A stretch of DNA of 64,000 nt from Pseudoalteromonas sp. H105. GTDB taxonomy: Bacteria; Pseudomonadota; Gammaproteobacteria; Enterobacterales; Alteromonadaceae. Both the position numbers and the translations under genes were made by a program. Shown piece by piece: positions 1-13,381 of this stretch (positions within the stretch are counted from its first letter, which is position 1; every line of letters starts with the position of its first letter). The notes beneath the pieces were generated by a model, which was not told where the DNA came from, ran no database searches, and saw nothing but the letters and a program-made list of their open reading frames with translations. The stretch spans positions 1 through 64,000 of the forward strand of contig NZ_LOFH01000016.1 of the NCBI RefSeq assembly GCF_001469215.1. Direction: 5' to 3'.

Positions 1-411
<411 letters not shown>

Positions 412-620
412 AAAGTTTTTTGTCTTTCGACAGCTCAATGAATTCTGAATTTATTTAATATCTTTCGATATTGAATTGACTGTGCTGCAATTCCTACCGA
501 AGTAGTTATTGCTGTTGGTCACTCAGTTTCAATTGAGACTCTAAATTTTTTTGCCTCACTACCTAAGTAGCTTGGCTGTTAGAACTCAATCTGTACGAGT
601 GCCCACACAGATGATTGCTT

Positions 621-637
621 TATATTGTTAAAGAACG
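621..637 (-). promoter_or_regulatory. rRNA leader boxA-like antitermination element
   Basis: On the minus strand the leader reads GTTCTTTAACAATATA, close to the boxA core TGCTCTTTAACAA of gammaproteobacterial rrn leaders. It lies between the promoter at 670-697 and the 16S start. boxA is known to load NusB/S10 for antitermination. The assignment is by motif only. Confidence 0.65.
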
Positions 638-669
638 TTTGAGTTGCTTTAGCGACTCAAGGGAAGCGA

Positions 670-697
670 AGTTTACGCTTTCCAATTTTTTTGTCAA
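670..697 (-). promoter_or_regulatory. rrn promoter (sigma70-type)
   Basis: On the minus strand there is a perfect -35 TTGACA (697-692), a 16-bp spacer and a -10 TAAACT (675-670), followed by a GC-containing discriminator. This is typical of a strong, stringently controlled rRNA promoter. It lies about 260 bp upstream of the 16S 5' end, leaving room for the leader. Further upstream, 698-850, is AT-rich and could hold UP or Fis elements, but I cannot point to one. Confidence 0.7.
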
Positions 698-852
698 CAC
701 TTAACTTAAAAAATTTTTAATGTTAAGTTTTACTCGACTCACTTACCGTTTGTTCAGCGCTTTTCATTGCTGCCTGCCGGGTCAGTGGATGCGCATTATA
801 GGGATTATTTGGAGGCGGTCAATGCTTTATTTTAGTTTTATTAAATTAATTG

Positions 853-908
853 CAATTTAGTATAATATCCATACAAGCAAAGGGCTGTAGAGACAATTTA
901 GTATAATA
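853..908. repeat. Two direct copies of CAATTTAGTATAATA
   Basis: The 15-mer CAATTTAGTATAATA occurs at 853-867 and again at 894-908, 26 bp apart, in the gene-free stretch between the rrn promoter and the lipoprotein gene. Each copy contains a TATAAT -10-like hexamer on the plus strand, but no gene follows on that strand. Role unknown. Confidence 0.6.
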
Positions 909-937
909 AACAAACAACAATATACTTATTTATGAGA

Positions 938-976
938 GAAAAAAAAAGCGATACATCATTAGCCATGCATCGCTCT
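938..976 (-). terminator. Terminator of the anchor-I lipoprotein gene
   Basis: An inverted repeat (AGCGAT at 947-952, ATCGCT at 969-974) is followed, reading the minus strand, by a run of T. It sits just after the stop codon at 994. Confidence 0.7.
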
Positions 977-993
977 TATTTTTTCATAGATTA

Positions 994-2787
994 CTATTGT
1001 GTACTAATTTCCCAAACCGCAATTGAACCTGAAATTTCGTTACCAACAATTAACAACGCTTGATTAGTTGCACTTTCAGCCGCGGGGATAAAACTCATCC
1101 CTTCTGGCGCAAGATCGCCGCTGACTTGTGATCCAGTTTCTAAGCCCCGATTGTAGAAGTAATCTTGAAACTTCACATCGTAAGGGTTGGTTATATCAAA
1201 TACCATTATCCCACCCATTCGCTCTAAACCTACAAAAGCAAATAATCGGTCATTTATTTCACCTAATGCTAAAGCCTCTGGTTCAGCACCTTTATCATCT
1301 GATCGAGTATCGCCTTTGTTTTCGTCTTCATTATTATTAAATGCGTCACCATGAACAGAAGCTGTAATACGACCTATCGTATCTCCCGAGTCAAATACCA
1401 CCAGCCCGTTACTATCCCAAATAGTAAACGAACGCGCGCCATACGCATAAAGTGCCTCGTATTGACCATCTTCATTATTATCGCCTTTTACCGTGGTTAC
1501 TTTTAAACGACCAATATCGTTATCATCGTTGTTTAAGTAATCAAAGTTGCTAGCAAGAGTTAAGTCTTCAACACGGCTTTCGTCTATATAAGCAAGGCAC
1601 CCATCGTCTTCATCATAATCTAGGCCACCTTTAGCTGTGCAATCTGCTTCATCAGTTGTATCAAAAAAGTACTCACGCGCATCGCCTTCATTCGCTGAAA
1701 CAATAAAGTTTGCACCTTTCCAGCTAAAGCTTGAAATTGTGTCTGGTTGATACATGCCATATAGACCTGGGTATGATTTTAAATTTACACCACCATCTTT
1801 ATCTGAGGCGTCAATTTGTAAATTAGCCCATGCTTTGAAGCCCAACCCTTTTAGCTCAAGGCTATTATCTTCAAGGTTAACAATAGCGAGGCCGTTATTT
1901 TCTTGAATTGATACATAAGCGTATTTATTATCTTTAGAAATGCTTACATATTCAGGCTCTAAATCCATCGCAACAGTGGTACTAATTAAATTGCCATTAA
2001 TAGTGCGACCCGTTGGATTTGCAAAAACGAGTCCTTTCGCTTCAAGTGCTGCTTGCTGGTTGTTATAAGCAGCAAAACCAATATTCGTGGCGGTATCTTC
2101 AATCACACCCTCTACGACATCGATGATACTAATTGAGCCTTCTGGATCAATACTGTAGTCACCATTCGGTTCACCTTCATTTGCAACAACCACTTTTGTT
2201 CCGTTATGAGTAAACGTAACCATATCTGGTAAAAAACCAGCCGTAACGTTCTTAATGAATACAGGGCTGTCGCCACTGATGTCGTAAAACGCAATATGAC
2301 CCGCTTCTCCAACGTTCTTTGCAGCCATCGCTACCGCGAGTAATTCATTATTTGAATCAATTGCTATGCTGTTTGCATCGCCTGGTGTATTTTCATTGAG
2401 GGAAAGTGTAATTGCAGTGCTCAAATTCGTGGTATTAATTATACCTTCGTTATCTTTTACAAGTGCGGCAGTATCAAAGGTATCAGCAGGGATAATATTT
2501 ATCACAGCGGCATCACCTGAACTATTTATTGCGTATATCCATTTTTTTGATTTTTGATATGCGACAATTTCAGCTGCGCCTTCAGGACTTTGTGCATTGA
2601 GCACCGCACGACCAACAAGATTTATATTGAGGCCTGAATTTGCATTAGTGCCATCTATACCATCTGTTCCTGCGATTCCTTGCGCACCGGGCTCACCTTG
2701 AATACCGTTTACCCCATCATCCCCCTCAAGAGAGCAACCTGTAAGTACCGATAGAATAGATAGCGCAAGTAGTGTTCTTCGTAACAT
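994..2787 (-). CDS. Lipoprotein with collagen-like stalk and choice-of-anchor-I beta-propeller domain
   Basis: The 597-aa protein begins with a lipoprotein signal peptide (lipobox LTGC, Cys18). Nine consecutive Gly-X-Y triplets follow (Gly at every third residue from 22 to 46), a short collagen-like segment. The rest has the repeats of the choice-of-anchor-I/mesenchyme-specific glycoprotein-like family: motifs such as DLEPEYVSIS, NEGDAREYF and PEGMSFIP, and many acidic, probably metal-binding, loops. It is probably exported and tethered to the outer membrane. The substrate is unknown; relatives are annotated as phytase-like or alkaline-phosphatase-like without firm evidence. The gene is monocistronic with its own terminator. 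Confidence 0.8.
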   Translation of the reverse strand: MLRRTLLALSILSVLTGCSLEGDDGVNGIQGEPGAQGIAGTDGIDGTNANSGLNINLVGRAVLNAQSPEGAAEIVAYQKSKKWIYAINSSGDAAVINIIPADTFDTAALVKDNEGIINTTNLSTAITLSLNENTPGDANSIAIDSNNELLAVAMAAKNVGEAGHIAFYDISGDSPVFIKNVTAGFLPDMVTFTHNGTKVVVANEGEPNGDYSIDPEGSISIIDVVEGVIEDTATNIGFAAYNNQQAALEAKGLVFANPTGRTINGNLISTTVAMDLEPEYVSISKDNKYAYVSIQENNGLAIVNLEDNSLELKGLGFKAWANLQIDASDKDGGVNLKSYPGLYGMYQPDTISSFSWKGANFIVSANEGDAREYFFDTTDEADCTAKGGLDYDEDDGCLAYIDESRVEDLTLASNFDYLNNDDNDIGRLKVTTVKGDNNEDGQYEALYAYGARSFTIWDSNGLVVFDSGDTIGRITASVHGDAFNNNEDENKGDTRSDDKGAEPEALALGEINDRLFAFVGLERMGGIMVFDITNPYDVKFQDYFYNRGLETGSQVSGDLAPEGMSFIPAAESATNQALLIVGNEISGSIAVWEISTQ

Positions 2788-2876
2788 TATTATTTCCTTA
2801 GTATTGTAATTGGTTAAATATCAACACAAAGGCATGACAACAATATGGCACTTTTATTTAATTACTTTTATGCAAT

Positions 2877-2907
2877 AAAAAAGCGAGTTTTTAAACTCGC
2901 TTTTTTA
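2877..2907 (-). terminator. glmU terminator
   Basis: The palindrome AAGCGAGT, short loop, ACTCGCTT is flanked by A and T runs, immediately downstream of the glmU stop. Confidence 0.8.
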
Positions 2908-2923
2908 AAAGAAGAATACTTAA

Positions 2924-4282
2924 TTACTTTTTAACGGGTCGCTTCCAACCATCTAGATTTCTTTGTTTTCCACGGGCTACAGCTAGTTGTTCATCTGCAA
3001 CTGAGTTTGTAATAACAGAACCGGCGCCTATAGTGGCTGTTGCACCGATATTAACGGGTGCGACAAGTGAGGTATTTGAACCAATAAATGAATTATCACC
3101 AATAATAGTTTTAGATTTATTCACGCCATCGTAGTTACACGTAATGGTACCTGCACCGATATTAACCTTTTCACCAATTTCAGCATCACCAAGGTAAGTT
3201 AAGTGATTTGCCTTAGAACCTTTACCTAGACGCGATTTTTTCATCTCAACAAAGTTACCGATGTGCGAATTTTCTTCCATAATCGCACCTGGGCGCAAAC
3301 GTGCAAAAGGACCCAGCGTACATTTATCAGCAACGCTTGCATCTTCAATTAAGGTATTTGCTTTTATAATCACATTATCGCCAACGGTACAGTTTTTAAG
3401 TACACAGTTAGGTCCCACCTCAACGTTATTACCTAAAGTAACTTTACCCTCAAATATAACGTTCACGTCAATCAGTACATCTTCACCTGTTCTCACTTCT
3501 CCGCGTACATCAATACGTGCAGGATCAGCAAGAGTTGCACCGTTTAGCATTAACTCTTCTGCTTGCCATGCCTGATAAGCACGCTCAAGACCTGCAAGTT
3601 GCACTCGGTTATTTGCCCCTTCAACTTCCATTGGGTGATCAGGTTGTGCAGAGCTTATTTCCACACCTTCGCTATGCGCCATGGCAACGATATCTGTTAA
3701 ATAATATTCACCTTGGGCATTCTCGTTAGATAGATTACCTAACCAGCTTTTTAATAGCTTGCCATTTACCGCCATAATACCGGTGTTTACTTCAGTAATT
3801 AATAACTGCTCTGGTGTTGCATCTTTTTGTTCAACAATACCAACCAATTTTCCATCAACACGTAACATACGACCGTAGCCATTTGGGTTTACTAAGTTAA
3901 CGGTTAATACTGCTAGGCCATTGCTAGGGGTTGCAGCAAGTAAACGCTCAAGGGTTGACTGCTTAGTTAGTGGCACATCGCCGTACAAAACTAAAACGGT
4001 GTCTTCGTCATGAATATGAGGATTGGCTTGCGCTACCGCGTGACCCGTGCCTAATTGTTCAGCTTGTAAAACCCAATTTACGTCGTTATCGGCTAGTTGT
4101 TGTTGTAATAATTCTCCGCCGTGACCATAAACTAAATTAGTTGAAGTCGCACCCAGTGCGTTGGCGTTATCAATAACATGTTGCACCATAGGTTTACCTG
4201 CAACTTTATGTAAAACTTTTGGAAGCGCTGAACGCATACGAGTACCTTTACCCGCAGCTAAAATAACTGTCGTGAGTGACAT
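2924..4282 (-). CDS. glmU: Bifunctional UDP-GlcNAc pyrophosphorylase / glucosamine-1-phosphate acetyltransferase
   Basis: GlmU acetylates glucosamine-1-phosphate and then uridylylates it to UDP-GlcNAc, the precursor of peptidoglycan and LPS; it is cytosolic. The 452-aa length matches E. coli (456). The N-terminal nucleotidyltransferase domain starts with [15 protein letters not shown] (residues 8-22). The C-terminal left-handed beta-helix has hexapeptide repeats from about residue 250, with the acetyltransferase signature GNFVEMKKS and [12 protein letters not shown]. As in E. coli, it lies just downstream of the atp operon. The atp terminator at 4519-4548 and a 280-bp gap suggest its own promoter. 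Confidence 0.97.
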   Translation of the reverse strand: MSLTTVILAAGKGTRMRSALPKVLHKVAGKPMVQHVIDNANALGATSTNLVYGHGGELLQQQLADNDVNWVLQAEQLGTGHAVAQANPHIHDEDTVLVLYGDVPLTKQSTLERLLAATPSNGLAVLTVNLVNPNGYGRMLRVDGKLVGIVEQKDATPEQLLITEVNTGIMAVNGKLLKSWLGNLSNENAQGEYYLTDIVAMAHSEGVEISSAQPDHPMEVEGANNRVQLAGLERAYQAWQAEELMLNGATLADPARIDVRGEVRTGEDVLIDVNVIFEGKVTLGNNVEVGPNCVLKNCTVGDNVIIKANTLIEDASVADKCTLGPFARLRPGAIMEENSHIGNFVEMKKSRLGKGSKANHLTYLGDAEIGEKVNIGAGTITCNYDGVNKSKTIIGDNSFIGSNTSLVAPVNIGATATIGAGSVITNSVADEQLAVARGKQRNLDGWKRPVKK

Positions 4283-4518
4283 TAAAACAATATCCTTCTT
4301 TCTTTGTTTTAGTTAACTAATGCAACCAACACCTCAGTTTATGTGGTGACGCATGCCACTTCATGTGCGCATACTCGCAACAAAACTAATCCTGTGCTAC
4401 GTACCTAAACTAGGTGAGTGTTTGCTTATATGCCTTTATTGTAGCGAGGTTTGGCGAAGGATATAAGTATAAGAAGTGATCTAATGCACTCTTTGCATCA
4501 ATAATTTATTTTAAGCAC

Positions 4519-4548
4519 AAAAAAGCCCACATAAAGTGGGCTTTTAAA
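4519..4548 (-). terminator. atp operon terminator
   Basis: The hairpin AAAAGCCCAC, loop, GTGGGCTTTT lies directly after the atpC stop. Confidence 0.85.
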
Positions 4549-4561
4549 AAACCAGATAGGC

Positions 4562-4984
4562 TTACTTATTACGTAATTGCTGAATAACACGTAGCTGGGC
4601 AATTGCCTCTGCTAGTTGAACAGCTGCTTGGTTATAATCTAACTCAGCAGTGCCACCTTGTGCCATTTGTTGTTCAGCGTCACGTTTAGCTTGCTCAGCA
4701 GCTTGCTCGTCAAGGTCTTCACCACGAACAGCTGTATCAGCAAGTACGGTCACTATGTTCGGTTGAACTTCTAGTGTACCACCTGCAATATAGATGAATT
4801 CTTCTTCACCAAATTGCTTAACTAAACGTACCATACCAGGTTTAAGGGCAGTTAGTAGTGGAGCGTGACCGGCATTTACACCTAACTCACCTTCACTACC
4901 ACTTACTTGAATAGATTCAACTAAACCAGAAAATAATTTCTCTTCAGCGCTTACTACATCAAGATGTACAGTCATAGCTGCCAT
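4562..4984 (-). CDS. atpC: F1F0 ATP synthase epsilon subunit
   Basis: This is the central-stalk and regulatory subunit of F1. At 140 aa (E. coli 139) it begins [20 protein letters not shown], matching the family N terminus. The beta-sandwich is followed by a C-terminal helical hairpin. A strong Shine-Dalgarno sequence (GGAGG) precedes the first ATG. It is the last gene of the operon, 13 bp after atpD, and is followed by the terminator. Confidence 0.97.
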   Translation of the reverse strand: MAAMTVHLDVVSAEEKLFSGLVESIQVSGSEGELGVNAGHAPLLTALKPGMVRLVKQFGEEEFIYIAGGTLEVQPNIVTVLADTAVRGEDLDEQAAEQAKRDAEQQMAQGGTAELDYNQAAVQLAEAIAQLRVIQQLRNK

Positions 4985-4997
4985 ACTACCCTCCTAA

Positions 4998-6416
<1,419 letters not shown>

Positions 6417-7277
6417 TTAAACTGCTGCTGAACCAGAACAAATCTCACTAATTTCTTGTGTGATTGCTGCTTGGCGAGCCTTGTTATAAACAAGCTGTAA
6501 CTCGTCCATAAGGTCACCAGCATTATCAGTTGCAGCTTTCATTGCAACCATGCGGGCAGCCTGTTCAGAGGCAGCGTTTTCAACTACACCTTGGTATACT
6601 TGAGATTCAATGAAACGTACTAACAAAGACTCTAAAATAGCCTCTGGGTTTGGTTCATATAAGTAATCCCACGCATGTGTAGATACTTCTTCTTCAGCTT
6701 TTGGCAAAGGGAGTAACTGATCTACTATTGGCTCTTGCTTCATGGTATTAACAAAGTTGTTATATACCAGGAATAAACGGTCAATTTTGCCTTCTGAAAA
6801 TGCATCTAGCATTATTTTTACAGGACCAATTACATCCTGCACAGAAGGTGTATCTCCAAGACCTGCTTTTTTAGCAAGTACTTGACCACCAAAACGTTGA
6901 AAGAAGCCAGCTGCTTTACTACCTAAAGTAGCAAAATCAGCATCTACGCCTTTCTCTTTCCACGCTTTAATCTCTAATGCAACTTTTTTAAACTCATTTG
7001 AGTTTAAACCGCCACATAGACCACGGTCAGTAGAGATAACAATATAACCAACTCGTTTTACTTCACGCTCTTCTAAGAACGGGTGAGTAAAATCAAGATT
7101 TGCTTGAGCAACACGACCAATCACTTTACGTAATTTTTCAGCATATGGACGGCTTGAAGCCACTCGTTCTTGCGCCTTTTTCATTTTAGACGCAGCAACC
7201 ATTTCCATTGCGCTGGTGATCTTTTGAGTATTTTTAATACTGCCGATCTTGCTTTTAATCTCTTTTCCGCTGGCCAT
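6417..7277 (-). CDS. atpG: F1F0 ATP synthase gamma subunit
   Basis: This is the rotary central shaft of F1. The 286-aa protein (E. coli 287) starts [20 protein letters not shown], the family signature, and ends with the conserved C-terminal helix ([14 protein letters not shown]). The N- and C-terminal helices form the coiled coil inside the alpha3beta3 ring. It lies 33 bp upstream of atpD. Confidence 0.98.
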   Translation of the reverse strand: MASGKEIKSKIGSIKNTQKITSAMEMVAASKMKKAQERVASSRPYAEKLRKVIGRVAQANLDFTHPFLEEREVKRVGYIVISTDRGLCGGLNSNEFKKVALEIKAWKEKGVDADFATLGSKAAGFFQRFGGQVLAKKAGLGDTPSVQDVIGPVKIMLDAFSEGKIDRLFLVYNNFVNTMKQEPIVDQLLPLPKAEEEVSTHAWDYLYEPNPEAILESLLVRFIESQVYQGVVENAASEQAARMVAMKAATDNAGDLMDELQLVYNKARQAAITQEISEICSGSAAV

Positions 7278-7337
7278 GACTCTCTCTCCGAATCAAGGTG
7301 AGCTTTAGCAAACTAAAGCGCACCATTAATAACTAAA

Positions 7338-8879
7338 TTACCAAGTTTGCGTAGACTTGAACTTCTCTAGAAGTTCTTTAAGCTGCGCTTCGATCTCGGC
7401 GTTGTAGTTACCTGTTTCATTGATTTGAGCCATAAGCTCTGCGTATGTGCTGTTTGCATAAGAAAGTAAAGCTGCTTCGAAATCCATGATTTTAGCGATT
7501 TCGATATCTTTCAGATAACCTTTCTCAGCTGCAAATAACGACAAAGACATTTCAGCAACAGACATTGGCGCGTACTGTTTCTGCTTCATTAGCTCTGTTA
7601 CACGCTCACCATGCTCAAGTTGAGCACGAGTAGCATCATCAAGGTCAGACGCGAACTGCGAGAACGCAGCTAATTCACGGTACTGAGCTAGGGCTAGACG
7701 GATACCGCCACCTAGTTTCTTAACGATTTTAGTTTGTGCAGCACCACCAACACGCGATACCGAGATACCAGCATTTACTGCCGGACGAATACCTGAGTTG
7801 AATAAGTCAGTTTCTAAGAAGATCTGACCATCGGTGATAGAGATAACGTTTGTCGGTACGAACGCAGAAACGTCGCCGCCTTGAGTTTCAATGATAGGCA
7901 ATGCCGTCAATGAACCTGTTTTACCTTTCACTTCACCATTAGTGAATTTTTCAACGTAATCAGTGTTTACACGTGATGCACGCTCTAAAAGACGCGAGTG
8001 AAGGTAGAATACGTCACCTGGGTATGCTTCACGGCCTGGTGGACGCTTAAGTAGCAATGAGATTTGACGGTAAGCAACAGCTTGCTTAGATAAATCATCA
8101 TATACGATTAATGCGTTTTCACCACGGTCACGGAAGTATTCACCCATAGTACAGCCCGAGAACGGTGCTAAGTACTGAAGTGCCGCAGATTCAGAAGCAG
8201 ATGCTACAACTACGATAGTATTTGCAAGTGCACCGTGCTCTTCTAATTTACGTACTACGTTAGCAATAGTAGATGCTTTTTGACCAACCGCTACGTACAC
8301 ACACTTAACGCCTGTGTCTTTTTGGTTGATGATTGCATCGATTGCTAGTGCAGTTTTACCTGTTTGGCGGTCACCGATAACAAGCTCACGCTGACCACGA
8401 CCAACTGGGATCATAGCATCGATAGATTTGTAACCAGTTTGTACTGGCTCATCTACTGATTGACGCTCGATTACACCTGGTGCAATTTTTTCTACAGGTT
8501 CAAAACCGTCGTTATCTAAAGCGCCTTTACCATCGATAGGAGCACCTAGTGTGTTAACAACACGACCAAGTAGACCCGCACCAACAGGAACTTCTAAGAT
8601 ACGACCAGTTGTGTATACTTTTACGCCTTCTGTAAGGTCAGCGTAAGGACCCATTACTACTGCACCAATTGAGTCACGCTCAAGGTTTAGTGCGATAGCA
8701 TAACGGTTGCCAGGAAGCTCAATCATCTCACCTTGCATACAGTCAGCTAGACCGTGGATGCGAATGATACCGTCAGTAACAGATACAATTGTACCTTCGT
8801 TACGAGCTTCACTTACAACTTCGAACTTCTCAATACGTTGTTTGATCAGATCAGAAATTTCAGTGGAATTAAGTTGCAT
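7338..8879 (-). CDS. atpA: F1F0 ATP synthase alpha subunit
   Basis: This is the non-catalytic nucleotide-binding subunit. The 513-aa length is identical to the E. coli protein. P-loop [13 protein letters not shown] is near residues 169-181, and the [17 protein letters not shown] segment with the arginine finger is near residues 365-380. It starts [17 protein letters not shown], as in the family. Confidence 0.98.
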   Translation of the reverse strand: MQLNSTEISDLIKQRIEKFEVVSEARNEGTIVSVTDGIIRIHGLADCMQGEMIELPGNRYAIALNLERDSIGAVVMGPYADLTEGVKVYTTGRILEVPVGAGLLGRVVNTLGAPIDGKGALDNDGFEPVEKIAPGVIERQSVDEPVQTGYKSIDAMIPVGRGQRELVIGDRQTGKTALAIDAIINQKDTGVKCVYVAVGQKASTIANVVRKLEEHGALANTIVVVASASESAALQYLAPFSGCTMGEYFRDRGENALIVYDDLSKQAVAYRQISLLLKRPPGREAYPGDVFYLHSRLLERASRVNTDYVEKFTNGEVKGKTGSLTALPIIETQGGDVSAFVPTNVISITDGQIFLETDLFNSGIRPAVNAGISVSRVGGAAQTKIVKKLGGGIRLALAQYRELAAFSQFASDLDDATRAQLEHGERVTELMKQKQYAPMSVAEMSLSLFAAEKGYLKDIEIAKIMDFEAALLSYANSTYAELMAQINETGNYNAEIEAQLKELLEKFKSTQTW

Positions 8880-8893
8880 GCTCTTTTTCCCAA

Positions 8894-9427
8894 TTACGAT
8901 TGTAGTGTTGTGGCTAAGCGGTTTAATTTTCCGCGTACTGAGCCGTCGATTACAGTATCACCAGACTTGATAATAAGTCCGCCAACAACTGTAGCGTCTT
9001 CACTACAATTCAGCTTAACTTTGCGTGCGAAACGTTTTTCAAGTGTCGCTGCCAATGATTCTTGCTGCTCTGCAGCAAGAGGAGTTGCCGAAATCACATC
9101 AACATCGATTTCTTTGTCATAGTCTGCTTTTAAAGCAGAAAATAACTGAGCAACATCAGGCAGTGCAATCAAACGTCCATTTTCAGCCATCACCTTCACT
9201 AGGTTCTGACCTTGTTCGTTGAGCTGCTCACCACATAAGTTAATAAATAACTCAGCTTGTGCTGAAGCAGTAGGCAATCCAGCTAAAATGCTTGATGCTT
9301 GTTCATTGCTGGCAACGTGGCCAGCAAAGAACAACATATCATTCCAGCTTTCAATGGTGCCTTTCTCAACGGCAAGTTCAAAAGCCGCTTTAGCGTATGG
9401 GCGAGCGATAGTAGTCAATTCAGACAT
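8894..9427 (-). CDS. atpH: F1F0 ATP synthase delta subunit
   Basis: This is the peripheral-stalk subunit that links F1 to b2. Two in-frame ATGs lie two codons apart (9433 and 9427). The GGAGGG ribosome-binding site is 1 nt from the first but 7 nt from the second. I chose 9427, which gives 177 aa, the E. coli length, and an N terminus [20 protein letters not shown] close to the family consensus. Confidence 0.95.
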   Translation of the reverse strand: MSELTTIARPYAKAAFELAVEKGTIESWNDMLFFAGHVASNEQASSILAGLPTASAQAELFINLCGEQLNEQGQNLVKVMAENGRLIALPDVAQLFSALKADYDKEIDVDVISATPLAAEQQESLAATLEKRFARKVKLNCSEDATVVGGLIIKSGDTVIDGSVRGKLNRLATTLQS

Positions 9428-9443
9428 GCTCATACCCTCCTAA

Positions 9444-9914
9444 TTACAGCTCAGCGACAAGTTTTTCAACGATGTCACTATGTGCGGCTTGATTGATTTC
9501 GCGCTCTAAAATACGTTCAGCACCAACCACTGCAAGAGTAGCTACTTGTTTACGTAGCTCTTCTGTTACACGGTTACGCTCTGCTTCGATTTCAGATTGC
9601 CCTTGAGCAATAATTTTTTCACGCTCTTGCTGACCACGAACAGTTTCTTCGTCAACAATTAGCACGGCACGCTTTTTAGCTTGTTCAATGATATCAGCCG
9701 CTTGAGCTTTTGCATCTTTAAGCTGATCAGCAGCTTTCTTTTGCGCAAGTTCTAAATCTTTTTCGGCTCTATCAGAGGCAGCTAAACCATCTTCGATTTT
9801 CTTTTGGCGAGCTTCAATTGCACCGTTTAGTGGTGGCCATACGAACTTCATACAGAATAGTACGAACACCGTAAACGCAATTAATTCACCGATAAGAGTG
9901 GCGTTTAAGTTCAC
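9444..9914 (-). CDS. atpF: F1F0 ATP synthase subunit b
   Basis: This is the peripheral-stalk subunit. The 156-aa protein (same length as E. coli) has one N-terminal membrane helix (about residues 5-25) followed by a long charged coiled coil rich in Ala, Glu, Lys and Gln. It starts [20 protein letters not shown], the family signature, with a GGAGG ribosome-binding site. Confidence 0.97.
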   Translation of the reverse strand: MNLNATLIGELIAFTVFVLFCMKFVWPPLNGAIEARQKKIEDGLAASDRAEKDLELAQKKAADQLKDAKAQAADIIEQAKKRAVLIVDEETVRGQQEREKIIAQGQSEIEAERNRVTEELRKQVATLAVVGAERILEREINQAAHSDIVEKLVAEL

Positions 9915-9955
9915 AACCGCTCCTCCTTAAATAGTAAGCTGTTCAAAAAATAAAA

Positions 9956-10216
<261 letters not shown>

Positions 10217-10248
10217 TTAAAGTTAAAGTAAAATTGTAAATCTAGTAA

Positions 10249-11121
<873 letters not shown>

Positions 11122-11502
11122 TTAATGTTTAAAAAAAACGGGTGCAAACAATCCAGTTAATAAAGCTAGTACATAAAGAGTAAAAAAAGGTAATAACATT
11201 ACCGTAAAATGCTTTAGTACCAGCGCAAACAATATGATTGTTAGCAAAAATTTTAGTGCGTTACCTCGTTTTAAGGAGCTATACGCTTGATTTACCCTAC
11301 TTGCACCCATATACCTGAATGCATAGATGGCAAATACACAGTGAGGAAGTACCGCAACAGCGCCTCCAGCTAATGCTGATAGACCGGCGTTGACTCCCCA
11401 ACCGATAAAAATAATGATGGCAGCAACCAATGCTACACTACCTTGCAAACAGATTAATTTAAATGCAGCCAATTGATAAGGCGCTGCTAACTTATTAGTC
11501 AC
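11122..11502 (-). CDS. atpI: ATP synthase protein I
   Basis: A 126-aa hydrophobic protein with about four membrane helices, first in the atp operon. AtpI proteins assist c-ring assembly and may help Mg2+ transport; they are poorly conserved. The call rests on position (15 bp upstream of atpB), size and hydropathy more than on motifs. Confidence 0.88.
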   Translation of the reverse strand: MTNKLAAPYQLAAFKLICLQGSVALVAAIIIFIGWGVNAGLSALAGGAVAVLPHCVFAIYAFRYMGASRVNQAYSSLKRGNALKFLLTIILFALVLKHFTVMLLPFFTLYVLALLTGLFAPVFFKH

Positions 11503-11554
11503 GTTTCGTTAACCTTATTAGCGTTCTATTTGTCAGGGTATGAAAACTGGCGAA

Positions 11555-11582
11555 ATTATACTGAATCCTGCCAGTTTTGCAA
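11555..11582 (-). promoter_or_regulatory. Candidate atp operon promoter
   Basis: On the minus strand TTGCAA (11582-11577), a 16-bp spacer and a perfect TATAAT (11560-11555) lie about 50 bp upstream of the atpI start, in the gap separating atpI from parB. Confidence 0.6.
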
Positions 11583-11644
11583 CTTGAGTCGGTGTATTGT
11601 GGTGCAAAATAGCGACAATTGTCTCATTTTGGACATGATATTAA

Positions 11645-12562
11645 TTAATGCTCGGAATAGTCTTGATTTATACGGTGTAAAATTCCATCTAACTCATCCA
11701 AATTAGTGTAGGAAATAACCAACTTCCCTTTGCCTTTTTTATTGTAGTTTATCTCAACTTTAGCACCTAAATTATCAGCTAGTTGCTGTTCTAACTGTTT
11801 GACATCTGGATCTTTTTCTACAGTCTCTTTTTTAGGTGCAGGCTCTAATATAGAACGGACTAACTTTTCGGTTTCGCGCACTGTCAGTGCTTTGGCAACG
11901 GCTAACCTGGCAGCATCAGATTGAGATTCACCTTCTAACGCTAATAAACAACGTGCATGACCCATTTCGATGTCACCATGCTCTAACAATATTTTAACAT
12001 CGTCGTTTAAGTTATTTAAGCGAAGTAAATTAGTCACCGTGGTGCGAGATTTACCTACTGCATCAGCCACTTGTTGGTGTGTTAATTCAAATTCATTTAA
12101 TAAACGGCTTAATGCAATGGCTTCTTCCATGGCATTTAAGTCTTCACGCTGGATATTTTCAATAAGCGCGATAGCAACAGCCGCTTCATCTGGCACATCT
12201 TTAATAATGCAGGGGACAACATCAAGTTTCGCTATTTGTGCAGCTCGCCAGCGACGCTCACCCGCTATAATTTCATAACTATTGTCTGCAACAGGACGCA
12301 CCACAATAGGCTGAATAATACCTTGAGAACGAATAGAGCTAGCTAATTCTTCAAGGGCTTCTTCAGACATGTCTTTGCGCGGTTGGTATTTACCTGAATG
12401 TAAGAACTCAATAGCCAACTTTTGTAATTCAGATTTTGAACCATCCACTGATTGCTCTATTGCAGGCGCTAATACAGTGGAATCTTGACTTACTGGTGCT
12501 GGTTTTGATGAACTAAGTAAAGCATCAAGCCCTCGGCCTAAACCGCGTTTTTTAGCAGACAT
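11645..12562 (-). CDS. parB: Chromosome-partitioning protein ParB
   Basis: ParB is a parS-binding CTP-dependent clamp that loads at the origin and works with ParA. The 305-aa protein has the N-terminal box MSAKKRGLGRGLDALLSS that contacts ParA, the CTP-binding motif GERRWRAA (about residues 100-107), an HTH domain (THQQVADAVGKSRTTVTNLL) and a C-terminal dimerisation domain. Two matching parS sites occur within recF (34888 and 35527). It lies 20 bp downstream of parA. Confidence 0.97.
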   Translation of the reverse strand: MSAKKRGLGRGLDALLSSSKPAPVSQDSTVLAPAIEQSVDGSKSELQKLAIEFLHSGKYQPRKDMSEEALEELASSIRSQGIIQPIVVRPVADNSYEIIAGERRWRAAQIAKLDVVPCIIKDVPDEAAVAIALIENIQREDLNAMEEAIALSRLLNEFELTHQQVADAVGKSRTTVTNLLRLNNLNDDVKILLEHGDIEMGHARCLLALEGESQSDAARLAVAKALTVRETEKLVRSILEPAPKKETVEKDPDVKQLEQQLADNLGAKVEINYNKKGKGKLVISYTNLDELDGILHRINQDYSEH

Positions 12563-12582
12563 GTTATTTTTTTACCTCAAAG

Positions 12583-13368
12583 TTAGGCGACAATAGGAGA
12601 TTTTTTTTCTTTTCTGCGAAGCATTTCACCAGCGAGGGCTAAATACGCTTTAGCACCACTTGATGCGCGATCATAGTACATAGCAGGTGCACCAAAGCTT
12701 GGCGCTTCTGCTAAACGAACATTACGTGGAATGACGGTGCGATATACTTTATCACCAAAGTGTTGTTTTAATTGCTCTGATACATCATTTGCTAATCGAT
12801 TCCGCGGATCATACATCGTACGTAGAATCCCCTCGATTTGTAGTTTTGGATTAACCATTTTTGCAAGTTGAGTAATGGTATCCATCAATGCTGTCAATCC
12901 TTCTAGTGCATAATATTCACATTGCATAGGCACTAAAATAGAATCTGCAGCAGCCATTGCATTTACCGTTAACATATTTAGAGAAGGTGGGCAGTCGATA
13001 AAAATAAATTCGTATTGGTCTGCTATTTTTTCTAATGCATTACGTAAGCGTACTTCTCGAGCAAAAAGCTCCATCAGCTTTACTTCAGCAGCAGTCACAT
13101 CACCATTAGCAGCAATTAAGTGATACTCACCAGAGGTTTCTTTGCATACAACTTCATCAATGGGTTTTTCTTCGATTAATAAATCATAGATAGTTGCAAC
13201 ATCACTGTATTTATCAACACCGCTTCCCATGGTTGCATTACCTTGTGGATCGAGATCGATTAATAGCACTTTGCGTTTTGTTGCTGCCATTGAAGCGGCT
13301 AAATTTACAGCCGTGGTGGTTTTACCCACGCCGCCTTTTTGATTTGCTATTGCGATGACTTTTGCCAC
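12583..13368 (-). CDS. parA: Chromosome-partitioning ATPase ParA
   Basis: This Soj-type deviant Walker ATPase drives origin segregation. The 261-aa protein has Walker A' KGGVGKTTTAVNLA (residues 10-23) with the signature lysine, Walker A region LLIDLDPQGNATMG and Walker B FIFIDCPPSLNML. It has no N-terminal HTH, so it is the chromosomal rather than the plasmid type. It lies 13 bp from rsmG. Confidence 0.97.
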   Translation of the reverse strand: MAKVIAIANQKGGVGKTTTAVNLAASMAATKRKVLLIDLDPQGNATMGSGVDKYSDVATIYDLLIEEKPIDEVVCKETSGEYHLIAANGDVTAAEVKLMELFAREVRLRNALEKIADQYEFIFIDCPPSLNMLTVNAMAAADSILVPMQCEYYALEGLTALMDTITQLAKMVNPKLQIEGILRTMYDPRNRLANDVSEQLKQHFGDKVYRTVIPRNVRLAEAPSFGAPAMYYDRASSGAKAYLALAGEMLRRKEKKSPIVA

Positions 13369-13381
13369 AGTGCTCTGATCC

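Noticed and set aside
3261-3575. 104-aa plus-strand ORF inside glmU
   Set aside because: Shadow of the well-supported glmU reading frame on the other strand. Similar shadows in atpD, atpA, mnmE, gyrB, fadB and others were left out for the same reason.
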